This document shows positions 16,690 through 24,577 of a stretch of DNA of 64,000 nucleotides, in pieces. A program made the translations under genes and the position numbers. The notes below the pieces were generated by a model. The model ran no database searches. It was given only the letters and a program-made list of their open reading frames with translations, and had not been told where the DNA came from. Positions within the stretch are counted from its first letter, which is position 1, and every line of letters begins with the position of its first letter. Origin of the DNA: Candidatus Kryptoniota bacterium (GTDB lineage Bacteria; Bacteroidota; Ignavibacteria; Kryptoniales; JAKASW01); assembly GCA_024641705.1 (NCBI GenBank), contig JAHECO010000007.1:62001-126000 (forward strand), read 5' to 3'.

Positions 16690-18418
16690 ATCTACCCCCC
16701 GTAAACGGGTCAAGGGGAGGGGAAGCGACCAGATAGTCGAACTCACGTCGCTGATTGAGACCGCCAAGATTCTCAATTCATCCCTCGACTACAAATTTAT
16801 CCTCAACCATATCATGCTCGCGTCGATGGGGAAGCTGGCGGTCTCGAAGACGTGTGCCGTGGTGCGATCGCCTTCTGCGCAGGGCCGCGGCACCGAGGAG
16901 TTTATCAAGATCGGCAAGGGCATCGTTCTGACCGACGACATTGTCTCGCAACTCTTTTCTCTCGACCTCGAAGGCTGTGCCTCGCCTCGCGATGTCGGCG
17001 ATTCGCTCGGCACCAGACTCGCCGGGGCCGGTATCAGCAGGCTCTTTACGATCCGGACTTCTCACCGGCTGTTCGGTTACCTTTTCATAGGCAAGAAACT
17101 CCTGGGCGACGATTTTGTCCAGAACGAAGTGGAGTTTGTTTCCACGCTCTGCAATATCGCCTCAGCGGCGATCGAAAACGCGTTTGTCTTCCAGGCATAT
17201 AAGGATTCCAACTTCGAGCTGCAGAGCCGCGTACAGGAGCTCCAGACTCTGTTCGAACTCAGCAAGGAGTTCAACCTGCTGATCGACGAGGCCCGCGCCA
17301 TCCGGACGCTCGAATTCGCGGTTATGGGACAGACCGGAGCCAGGAAGTACGCCATCTGCCTGGTACATGATTCAAAGGGACGCATCGTCGTTAACCGTAT
17401 CCCGGGGATCGAGGAGGCGGACCTTCATCCTCTCTGTTCTTCCGAGACTCCGATGAGGCTCGCTGAACTTGCGGCCGGAATGCCCGCAGCGGCGCATCTC
17501 CTTGAGAAAGGAGCGGAGGTCGTAGTGCCTTTCCAGCTGCAGGGCAAGACGGACGGCCTGCTGATCCTCGGAGAGAGATTATCGAAGGCAAAATATACCG
17601 ATTCGGAAATAAGCTTCATCTCGTCGCTCTGCAACCTGGCGGCGATGGCGGTCGACAACGCGAGGCTTTTCCAGGAGTCCCTCGCCAAGCAGAGGCTCGA
17701 GGAAGAACTGAGCCTGGCACACGCGATCCAGGAAAAGCTCCTCCCGAGGGAAATGCCAAACTTCGCCGGCTGTGTCGTCGGCACATTCCATATTCCGACC
17801 AAACAGGTCGGCGGCGATTATTTCGACGTGATCAAGTTGAGCGAGGAAAGGATATGCGTTGCGATAGCAGATGTGTCCGGCAAAGGATTCCCCGCCGCCC
17901 TTCTCATGGCGAATCTCCAGTCCGCATTCAGGGCACTGATGGCGACCGATTTGAAACTTGACGAGATAACAGAGCGGCTCAACAATATCGTCTACGATAA
18001 CACAGACTTCGACCGGTTCATCACGTTCTTTGCGGCGCTCTACGATTCTTCCGAGAAGTCCATCACTTATATAAACGCGGGGCATAACTATCCGTTTCTG
18101 ATGAAATCTGATGGGAGGGAAATCAGGCTTGAGAAAGGAGGGCTCATGCTCGGCGTACTTCCGAACGTCCGGTATCAGACGGGCCGCGAAGACATAGACG
18201 ATGGCGACTTCCTGTACATGTTTACGGATGGAGTCAACGAGGCTCTCAACAGCCAGGGGGACCAGTTCACCGAGGAGAGGATCAGCGACTTGCTGAAACT
18301 GAACGCGGGTCTGAGAGCCGATGAGATCCTCGACACTATCAGGAGGGAGGTCGCAGCCTTCGTCGGCGACGCTCCTCAGAGCGACGACATAACGCAGGTC
18401 TGCGTCAGGTTCCAGTAG
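16673..18418 (+). CDS. cytosolic GAF-GAF-SpoIIE protein phosphatase
   Basis: 581 aa with no membrane helix. Two GAF-like sensor modules (~25-180 and ~195-345; each ends in a helix of the type LCNIASAAIENAFVF / LCNLAAMAVDNARLF), then a linker (LEEELSLAHAIQEKLLP) and a PP2C-like SpoIIE domain with QVGGDYFDVI, IADVSGKGFPAALL, INAGHNYPFL and DDITQVCVRF. It would remove phosphate from a STAS protein in response to a cytosolic ligand or redox cue. Together with the membrane phosphatase at 13709 it gives the pathway two inputs. It overlaps the kinase gene, implying translational coupling. Confidence 0.88.
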   Translation: MSKNPKSTPRKRVKGRGSDQIVELTSLIETAKILNSSLDYKFILNHIMLASMGKLAVSKTCAVVRSPSAQGRGTEEFIKIGKGIVLTDDIVSQLFSLDLEGCASPRDVGDSLGTRLAGAGISRLFTIRTSHRLFGYLFIGKKLLGDDFVQNEVEFVSTLCNIASAAIENAFVFQAYKDSNFELQSRVQELQTLFELSKEFNLLIDEARAIRTLEFAVMGQTGARKYAICLVHDSKGRIVVNRIPGIEEADLHPLCSSETPMRLAELAAGMPAAAHLLEKGAEVVVPFQLQGKTDGLLILGERLSKAKYTDSEISFISSLCNLAAMAVDNARLFQESLAKQRLEEELSLAHAIQEKLLPREMPNFAGCVVGTFHIPTKQVGGDYFDVIKLSEERICVAIADVSGKGFPAALLMANLQSAFRALMATDLKLDEITERLNNIVYDNTDFDRFITFFAALYDSSEKSITYINAGHNYPFLMKSDGREIRLEKGGLMLGVLPNVRYQTGREDIDDGDFLYMFTDGVNEALNSQGDQFTEERISDLLKLNAGLRADEILDTIRREVAAFVGDAPQSDDITQVCVRFQ

Positions 18419-18714
18419 CCCCGGTCGGCGGCGGTCGCAACCCGTCGTCTGGAATCATACAGGCAAAACGGTCCCAACATTCTCCCTCGACCTTCTTCGA
18501 AACCTAAGTCACAAGGTTGATCCTTTCAGACTCCCCGTTAGCAACCGGAACAACAAGCTTCATTTGTGAATATTACTGCGGATCCTAATCGCAGATTGTC
18601 CGTAACCACTGTCTTATTCGAATCTTAGCAAAACGTTCATCTTAATTTCATATTGCGCGGATAAATTTTACACAGTTGATTTCCTTAAACTTTCAAGCCG
18701 GCAGCATCATCGAA

Positions 18715-20148
18715 ATGAAAGTAATCAAATCGGGCAGTTCGGAAGAAGGGAACAGAGGAGGAGTCCACTATCGCGGGTTTCGCAGTTACTTCGAGGGGCA
18801 CCAAAGGGAACCGTTGCAAATGGACAGAGAGACAGAGTTCAGGAGATTTTTCCAGTTCACGAGTTTGGTAACGGATGTCTTCCCCCGGCGCGGCGCGCGC
18901 GTTCTTGACCTCGCGGTCAAAGGATTGTTGGGGAATATTCTGGTGCTTAAGGCCGTTGAGAGCCAAACCAGGAGACAGCTGAGAAAGGTCCACAGGGTCA
19001 GGCGTCTGCTTATAGCTGCGGATCTCAATATCGGCGACGCGATCATTGCGCAGCCTGCGGTGTCGGCTGCCCGGGAGATTTTCCCGAGCGCCGTGATCGA
19101 CTGTGTCATAAAGAAATCCGCCCGGAATCTTATCGAAGGCAGCCCCAAGATATCTAGGCTGTATCCTCTATACGAAGGAGCACCCCATCCTACTGAAAGC
19201 GACCTTGCAGGATTGTCGCGTATCTCCGCTGCAGGGAACTACGACCTCGTGATAAACTTCAGTCCGATGGTAGATGACGGCACCTTCGGACGAACCCGCG
19301 TTGTCAACTATTCATTGATGGCGGCGGAACTCATACGTAACGAGGGCCGCAGGAGTGATGTCCCGAACAATATCGTCTGCCGGTCTCACGGTTTTATGGG
19401 TGAAATATTCCGCGGCATTCTTCCTCCTGGTTTCGGAAGGAATTTCAGAGGCGCCGACATGTATCTTCCGGAAGAGGCGATTCAGAACGCGAGAGCTTTT
19501 CTTTTAGCGGGGGGAGTATCCCAGGAAGAGCCCATCGTAATGGTCAACCCTGATGCGTCGGCAAGATTCACGCGCATGCCGTTCGATTTCCAGCTGAAGC
19601 TGCTCAGGAAATTGGCAGGGATGGGATGCTCGGTGCTCCTGGGATCAGGACACGTGGAGAAGTTTATCGAGCATGAACTGTTTTACTCGCTCGCTCCCGA
19701 ACACAGGAGGAAGGTCACAATAGTACCGTCTTCAACCGCGCTCGATGTGTACACTGCGCTCATAGACCAATCGGATGTATTCATAAGCGGCGATACGGGC
19801 CCGCTCCACCTTGCAGCGGCAAGGAAGTTTGCCAGGGAATCGGGCACAAGCCTCAGAAACGCGACTGCCGTTCTTGCCGTCTTCGGCAGTACACCGTCAC
19901 ACATATACGGCTACGATTCGCAAGTTCCGGGATTCTTCCCGGCCAATCAGGATGCCCCATCAAGAACCTTTGTCGGGGCGGTACAATGCAGGAATATCAC
20001 GTGCATTAATAAGGTCGCAAAGACGTGCAAGGAGGTACGCTGCTTCCAATCCCTCGATCCGGACGATGTCGCCCTCGAAGCCTCGATTCACATAGAGAAT
20101 GCGCGCAGGAAAATTTACGCCGAGCGGTTGCGGATTCTTGTGAAGTAA
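18715..20148 (+). CDS. glycosyltransferase family 9 (heptosyltransferase-like)
   Basis: About 477 aa from ATG 18715; a TTG at 18676 is an alternative and neither has a clear Shine-Dalgarno. After a ~100-residue N-terminal extension come the GT9 features: LLIAADLNIGDAIIAQPAVSAAREIFP, then VNPDASARFTRMP, VLLGSGHVEKF and VFISGDTGPLHLAAA with the nucleotide-sugar-binding D-T-G-P-L-H. GT9 enzymes add heptose or similar sugars to lipopolysaccharide cores. A Cys-bearing tail (CRNITCINKVAKTCKEVRCF) resembles the GT9 tail where heptosyltransferases carry conserved cysteines. Substrate unknown. The 296 bases upstream, after the phosphatase stop, show only a small hairpin. Confidence 0.8.
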   Translation: MKVIKSGSSEEGNRGGVHYRGFRSYFEGHQREPLQMDRETEFRRFFQFTSLVTDVFPRRGARVLDLAVKGLLGNILVLKAVESQTRRQLRKVHRVRRLLIAADLNIGDAIIAQPAVSAAREIFPSAVIDCVIKKSARNLIEGSPKISRLYPLYEGAPHPTESDLAGLSRISAAGNYDLVINFSPMVDDGTFGRTRVVNYSLMAAELIRNEGRRSDVPNNIVCRSHGFMGEIFRGILPPGFGRNFRGADMYLPEEAIQNARAFLLAGGVSQEEPIVMVNPDASARFTRMPFDFQLKLLRKLAGMGCSVLLGSGHVEKFIEHELFYSLAPEHRRKVTIVPSSTALDVYTALIDQSDVFISGDTGPLHLAAARKFARESGTSLRNATAVLAVFGSTPSHIYGYDSQVPGFFPANQDAPSRTFVGAVQCRNITCINKVAKTCKEVRCFQSLDPDDVALEASIHIENARRKIYAERLRILVK

Positions 20149-20193
20149 TGCCCTATATTAATCGGACAAGATTTACAACAGCATATAGGAGTG

Positions 20194-20841
20194 ATGGACA
20201 CTTTCCTGTTCTTGCTTATCACTTATGTCCTGGGCTTTCTCACGGCGATCCCGATAGGCGCGACGCAAATCGAGATCGCGAAGCGTTCGCTCAACAATCA
20301 TCTCAGAGCCGCTCACATGGTGGCGGTTGGGTCCGTAAGTTCGGATGTAATGTACGGTGCGATCGCACTCTTCGGAGTCGCTCCCTTCCTCAAGAAAGAA
20401 ATCGTCCTGGCCGTCTTCGGCATCGTCGCGACGGTAATACTCTGGCTCCTTGCGTTCATCACGTTCCGCGACGGGAAGAAGGCCAATATGCTTGAGTTGA
20501 ACCACGCGACGCTGAAGAGCAAGAGACTTTCATACGTAACCGGCTTCTCCCTTGCCGTGACCAATCCGATGATGATCGTCTGGTGGCTCATCGGTGTGAG
20601 AATCATAAAAGATCTCGGTCTGGTAACGGATTTTGATTTCAACGCTTCCCTGATGTTCCTCGCCGCGGGAGCGGTCGGCCTGGCCAGTTACCTGATCACT
20701 CTCGCAAATACACTTCACTGGGCAAAGAAATTCATATCGAACGAATTGATGAAGAAGGTCAATTTCGGCCTTGGGGTCGTCCTCGTGCTCCTTTCGTTCT
20801 ATTTCCTTGCAACGTCCATAAAGGTGTTTGCGCACTTTTAG
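20194..20841 (+). CDS. LysE/RhtB-family exporter
   Basis: About 215 aa with six hydrophobic helices. The N-terminus (FLFLLITYVLGFLTAIPIGATQIEIAKRSL) and the central VTGFSLAVTNPMMIVWWL match the LysE superfamily of amino-acid and small-molecule exporters. Substrate cannot be told from sequence. AGGAG lies directly before GTG/ATG 20191-20196, making spacing short and the exact start uncertain. The 45-base gap after the glycosyltransferase leaves no room for a lysine-type riboswitch. Confidence 0.75.
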   Translation: MDTFLFLLITYVLGFLTAIPIGATQIEIAKRSLNNHLRAAHMVAVGSVSSDVMYGAIALFGVAPFLKKEIVLAVFGIVATVILWLLAFITFRDGKKANMLELNHATLKSKRLSYVTGFSLAVTNPMMIVWWLIGVRIIKDLGLVTDFDFNASLMFLAAGAVGLASYLITLANTLHWAKKFISNELMKKVNFGLGVVLVLLSFYFLATSIKVFAHF

Positions 20842-20890
20842 TCTTTTCCCACCCCCGATTATCCTCTAAGACTCATGTACCCCTGATTTT

Positions 20891-20948
20891 CCTCCGGGCG
20901 TAGTTCGGAGGGAACTGGTTATATTTTGTGTAGCGGGAGCCTTCCCGC
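20891..20948. other. two hairpins between lysE-like gene and the ECF sigma operon
   Basis: CCTCCG/CGGAGG (20891-20896 with 20906-20911) forms a 6-bp stem that could end the exporter transcript. GCGGGA/TCCCGC (20933-20938 with 20943-20948, GCCT loop) forms a second 6-bp stem in the sigma-factor leader. GGAACT between them resembles an ECF -35 element. None of these is strong alone. Confidence 0.35.
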
Positions 20949-20984
20949 CCCCCAACTTTTTCAGGGCATCAGGAGTCGAAATAC

Positions 20985-21623
20985 ATGAAAACGAAAAAAA
21001 GACATGAAAAAGAGGGACATTTGCCTGCCAGCGAGTCGGTAGTGGCCAGCGTGAGCGACAGGGAGCTGATAGTGGACGCCCAGAGAGGAGACGTGGGGGC
21101 GTTCGAAGAACTTGTCGAGAGATATGATCGGCATGTTCTGTCTCTGGCCTTCTCGTACGCAAGAAACTCGGACGACGCCAAGGATATCTACCAGGAAACG
21201 CTTATCCGCGCATACAGGTCGATAGGGAAATTTGAGATGAGAAGCGAGTTCTCGACGTGGCTGTACAGGATTGCGACGAATGTCTGTATCAGTTTCAAGT
21301 CCAGTCAGAGAAGGTATTCGGAGATTTTCGCAGGAAGTAATTCACAGCTTTCCCGGACAGGATCGGCTGAAGTTCGGCGGGATCCCCCTTCGAGCGTGTC
21401 GACCGAGGGAGAATTCATGCGGGCGGAGCTCGGTCGGGAAATTGAACGTGCCCTCGACGCTCTATCTCCGATGCAAAGGCTCGTTTTCACAATGAAGCAC
21501 TATGAAGGTTACAAGTTGCGCGAAATAGCTTCGATAACGAAATGCGCGGAAGGGACTGTAAAAAAACATCTGTTCGAAGCGATACGACGTTTGCAGAAAG
21601 AACTCGAAGAAGTCTTCGGATAG
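20985..21623 (+). CDS. ECF-type RNA polymerase sigma factor
   Basis: 212 aa. Region 2 (~40-105): AFEELVERYDRHVLSLAFSYARNSDDAKDIYQETLIRAYR ... FSTWLYRIATNVC. Region 4 (~150-205): ALDALSPMQRLVFTMKHYEGYKLREIASITKCAEGTVKKHLFEAIRRLQKEL. There is no region 1 or 3, so it is an ECF sigma. The anti-sigma gene begins 14 bases after its stop, followed by four co-directed genes for envelope proteins, the likely output. Autoregulation is usual for this class; a GGAACT box at 20911 is a possible target. Confidence 0.93.
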   Translation: MKTKKRHEKEGHLPASESVVASVSDRELIVDAQRGDVGAFEELVERYDRHVLSLAFSYARNSDDAKDIYQETLIRAYRSIGKFEMRSEFSTWLYRIATNVCISFKSSQRRYSEIFAGSNSQLSRTGSAEVRRDPPSSVSTEGEFMRAELGREIERALDALSPMQRLVFTMKHYEGYKLREIASITKCAEGTVKKHLFEAIRRLQKELEEVFG

Positions 21624-21637
21624 AGGAGGTTGAATTC

Positions 21638-22621
21638 ATGGGACACAAGAAATATGAAGGCCTGATCATCCTGTCGTACTACGACGAGGTAGCGCCCGAC
21701 GAAAAAGAGGCGCTGGAAAAGCATCTGTCGTCGTGCCCCCGTTGTAATGCGTACAGGGAGAAACTGAACGCGCTCCTTCCGTGGAGGAAACCCGCTACCG
21801 GAACGGTCCAGGAGAAGGATTTGGTCGAGGCGAGAAGGGAGTTCCGGCAGGCTGTCTCCGCCGAAGAGGAGAACTTCGGAGGGAGACAGAAGGTCATCCG
21901 TTTCCAGGCGCGGCGCGGATGGCAAGCCGGCTTTGTCCCGGCATATGCGGCAGCAGCTGCTGCATTCGTGATGTTGCTGGCGGGCGCCGGTTCCGGCTAT
22001 TTCATCTGGGGCCAGAAGGCCGGCAACGGATTGGGCACCGTGCTCTCCGAAGTTTCCTCGAAAAACTCCGCCGACGTTGCCATCAGCGATGTCCGGTTCC
22101 AGCCTTCCGAAAAGAAATCGGACGAGGTGACGTTTTCCTTCAACCTCGTAAGGTGCTACCAGATGAAGGGATCTCTCGATGACCAGCAGGTGCAGAAAGT
22201 CCTCGCGTACGCGCTCGTGAACTCGGACAACCCCGGCGTTCGTCTCAGGACGATCGGCATGCTGGACGCTTCTCCCAAACCTGACAGGGAAGTCGTAAAT
22301 GCCCTGGTGAAAGCCGTCAGGACAGACGACAATGTCGGCGTTCGTCGCGAAGCTTTGTTCTCGCTTGAGAAATTCCCGTTTGACAACACGATAAAGGAGG
22401 CGCTCCTCGGTGTTCTGCAGCACGACCAGAATCCGGGCATGCGCGTAGCAGCGATAAACATTTTGTCGGGCAAAGAACTGAACGGAGGCAGAGGCGCGGG
22501 CAATGCGAATGCGGTCGATCCGAACGTGCTGAAGGTCCTCAAGGAAAGATCCGCTTCGGATCAAAACAGATATGTCAGACTAAAAGCAGCAGACATGCTG
22601 AAAGAATTCAAGGAGCTCTAA
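21638..22621 (+). CDS. anti-sigma factor: zinc-finger + transmembrane helix + HEAT repeats
   Basis: 327 aa starting ATG 21638 with GAGGAGG ~8 bases upstream; a longer open frame overlapping the sigma gene is rejected. The N-terminal zf-HC2 domain has H29-x3-C33-x2-C36, the zinc-binding anti-sigma motif. One membrane helix lies at ~98-124 (VPAYAAAAAAFVMLLAGAGSGYFIW). The periplasmic half holds HEAT-like repeats (NPGVRLRTIGML, NVGVRREALFSL, NPGMRVAAINIL, NRYVRLKAADML). Zinc-finger plus HEAT is an uncommon pairing and suggests sensing by protein binding in the periplasm. It would hold the ECF sigma at the membrane until a signal arrives. Confidence 0.88.
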   Translation: MGHKKYEGLIILSYYDEVAPDEKEALEKHLSSCPRCNAYREKLNALLPWRKPATGTVQEKDLVEARREFRQAVSAEEENFGGRQKVIRFQARRGWQAGFVPAYAAAAAAFVMLLAGAGSGYFIWGQKAGNGLGTVLSEVSSKNSADVAISDVRFQPSEKKSDEVTFSFNLVRCYQMKGSLDDQQVQKVLAYALVNSDNPGVRLRTIGMLDASPKPDREVVNALVKAVRTDDNVGVRREALFSLEKFPFDNTIKEALLGVLQHDQNPGMRVAAINILSGKELNGGRGAGNANAVDPNVLKVLKERSASDQNRYVRLKAADMLKEFKEL

Positions 22622-22622
22622 A

Positions 22623-23759
22623 ATGAAAAAGATCATTTCGATTTCTGTCTCGCTAATCCTGCTCACGGCATTCGCGGCTGCCGCGACGGAGACGGTCTCC
22701 TCCGACGTGCAGAAGAACTTCAACGTCACGAAAGGCGGACGCCTCGTGGTGGCGGTCAGCGGCGGTGATATCCGTGTGAACGTCTGGGACAAAATGCAGG
22801 TCCAGATGACCGCCAAGAATATCGGCGATGACGCCGACCTTCTCACCGCGGAGCAGCAGGGGAACACCGTTACGGTTGAGTTCAAGTCTCATGACGGCTG
22901 GACAAACTCGCACAGGGATCTCAGGTTTGACTTCTATGTACCGAAAGATTTCAATGTTGATCTTAACACGTCGGGTGGTGACGTCAGGATTGACGGCGAT
23001 TTGCAGGGAGACGCCGCGATGCACACTTCCGGCGGCGACCTGGTCCTTAACGGGGTCAGCGGAAAGGTGAACGGGAAGACTTCCGGAGGCGACATTACCG
23101 TAAAGGATATCGGCGGCGACGCTAACCTCTCGACTGCTGGCGGCGACATCCAGGTCTCCCACGCCGGAAAAAACCTGGACGTGGCGACTTCCGGAGGCGA
23201 CATCTCCGTGGGAACGGTCGATGGCAGCCTCGGTGCCTCCACATCAGGCGGGGATATGAGCATAAGTAAGGTCGGTGGCAACCTGTCGGCGTCGACATCG
23301 AGCGGAGATGTGTCGGTCGGGGATGTGAACGGCAGCGTAACGCTCTCCACCTCCGGCGGCGACGTGACTCTCAAGACCGGAAAAGGAAGAATATCGGCGA
23401 AGACTGCCGGCGGCGACATCAGTATTTCCAATGTAGTGGGTTCTGCCGTCGTATCATCCGCGGGCGGGACCGTAAAAGTCGGGCTTAATCCGAAAGGGAA
23501 CCAGGACAGCAGGATAGAGTCAAGCGGGGGAGACGTCTACCTGTATCTTCCTGCCGATGCCAAGGCCACGATAAAAGCAGTAGTCTCCGGGGGCGATGAG
23601 GACAGCATCATCAGCGATTTCCCGATCACCCTTCAGCCTTCGGGCAAATACAGCAACCGCAGGATGGAGTTTACCATAAACGGTGGCGGGCAGGAAATAT
23701 ACCTCCGCACCTCGTCCGGAAACATTTATATCAGGCAGCAGTCATCTTCGGCGAAGTAA
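22623..23759 (+). CDS. DUF4097-family beta-solenoid protein with TSGGD repeats
   Basis: 378 aa with signal peptide (SISVSLILLTAFAAAA). It has roughly ten repeats of ~19 residues of the form 'xTSGGDIxVxxVxGxLxA', with TSGGD or AGGD at each turn, expected to fold as a right-handed beta-solenoid (DUF4097). Start ATG is one base after the anti-sigma stop, so it is co-translated. Located in periplasm or outer surface. Genes of this family often sit behind ECF sigma/anti-sigma pairs; their biochemical role is not established. Confidence 0.85.
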   Translation: MKKIISISVSLILLTAFAAAATETVSSDVQKNFNVTKGGRLVVAVSGGDIRVNVWDKMQVQMTAKNIGDDADLLTAEQQGNTVTVEFKSHDGWTNSHRDLRFDFYVPKDFNVDLNTSGGDVRIDGDLQGDAAMHTSGGDLVLNGVSGKVNGKTSGGDITVKDIGGDANLSTAGGDIQVSHAGKNLDVATSGGDISVGTVDGSLGASTSGGDMSISKVGGNLSASTSSGDVSVGDVNGSVTLSTSGGDVTLKTGKGRISAKTAGGDISISNVVGSAVVSSAGGTVKVGLNPKGNQDSRIESSGGDVYLYLPADAKATIKAVVSGGDEDSIISDFPITLQPSGKYSNRRMEFTINGGGQEIYLRTSSGNIYIRQQSSSAK

Positions 23760-23776
23760 TGGTGAAGGAGAATAAG

Positions 23777-24577
23777 ATGAACACCATCAGGATGCTCGCG
23801 ACCGTAATTGTAATGTTTGTAATCGCCGCCGGGACAGCTTCCCCGGCGGTGAAAGCAGGAGCTTCAACCGAAACTTTCCAGAAGTCATATCCCCTGCGAC
23901 CCGACGGTACCGTCAGCCTCGAAAATATTAACGGCGACGTGACTATCAAGACGTGGGATAAGAACGAAGTCCTGGTCGAGGCGGTGAAGCATGCCGATGA
24001 CGGCGATGCGCTCGCCGATCTGAGAATTGAAGTCGATGCGTCAGGTGACAGAGTTGCCGTTCATACGAGGTATCCGAGCGAGAGGGGCAGTCGTCACGAC
24101 CGCGGATCGGCGGTCGACTATTCTCTCACTATTCCCAAGGGTGCCAAACTCGACAGAGTGGAGATCGTCAACGGAGAGATTAACATCTCCGGACCGGCGG
24201 GAGTAGCGTCCGCCTCTACAGTGAACGGGACGATACATGCTGAGGGCCTCACGCAGGGATGCGCCCTTGAGAGCGTAAACGGCAGGGTCGAGGCAAGCTT
24301 CAGTGAGCTTCCGGGACATGCGCAAGCGGAACTGAGATCGGTAAACGGTTCCCTGGCTCTCCATTTGCCGGAGAGTCCTGATGCCGACGTCAGGGCCAGG
24401 ACGACGATGGGACGTATCTCGAACGAGTTCGGGATGGAATCCAGTGAGCACGGCGGCAGGGACAGGTGCTTCAGGATCGGCGATTCTCTCCTCGGCAAGC
24501 TCGGTAAAGGCGGAGCATCGGTAACGCTGGAGACGGTAAACGGCAGCATCAGTATATTGAAAACCGATCGCCGGTAA
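23777..24577 (+). CDS. second DUF4097-family beta-solenoid protein with SVNG repeats
   Basis: 266 aa starting MNTIRML at ATG 23777, chosen because AAGGAG lies 8 bases upstream; an ATG at 23759 overlaps the previous stop. Signal peptide through ASPAVKA. The repeat motif is 'xxVNGxVxA' (ENINGDV, STVNGTI, ESVNGRV, RSVNGSL, ETVNGSI), a cousin of the TSGGD pattern in the preceding protein. It therefore seems to be a diverged tandem duplicate. Its TAA overlaps the ATG of the next gene (TAATG). Confidence 0.83.
   Translation: MNTIRMLATVIVMFVIAAGTASPAVKAGASTETFQKSYPLRPDGTVSLENINGDVTIKTWDKNEVLVEAVKHADDGDALADLRIEVDASGDRVAVHTRYPSERGSRHDRGSAVDYSLTIPKGAKLDRVEIVNGEINISGPAGVASASTVNGTIHAEGLTQGCALESVNGRVEASFSELPGHAQAELRSVNGSLALHLPESPDADVRARTTMGRISNEFGMESSEHGGRDRCFRIGDSLLGKLGKGGASVTLETVNGSISILKTDRR

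Noticed and set aside
20149-20193. Lysine or guanidine riboswitch ahead of the LysE-like exporter
   Set aside because: Only 45 bases separate it from the previous gene, far too short for these riboswitches.
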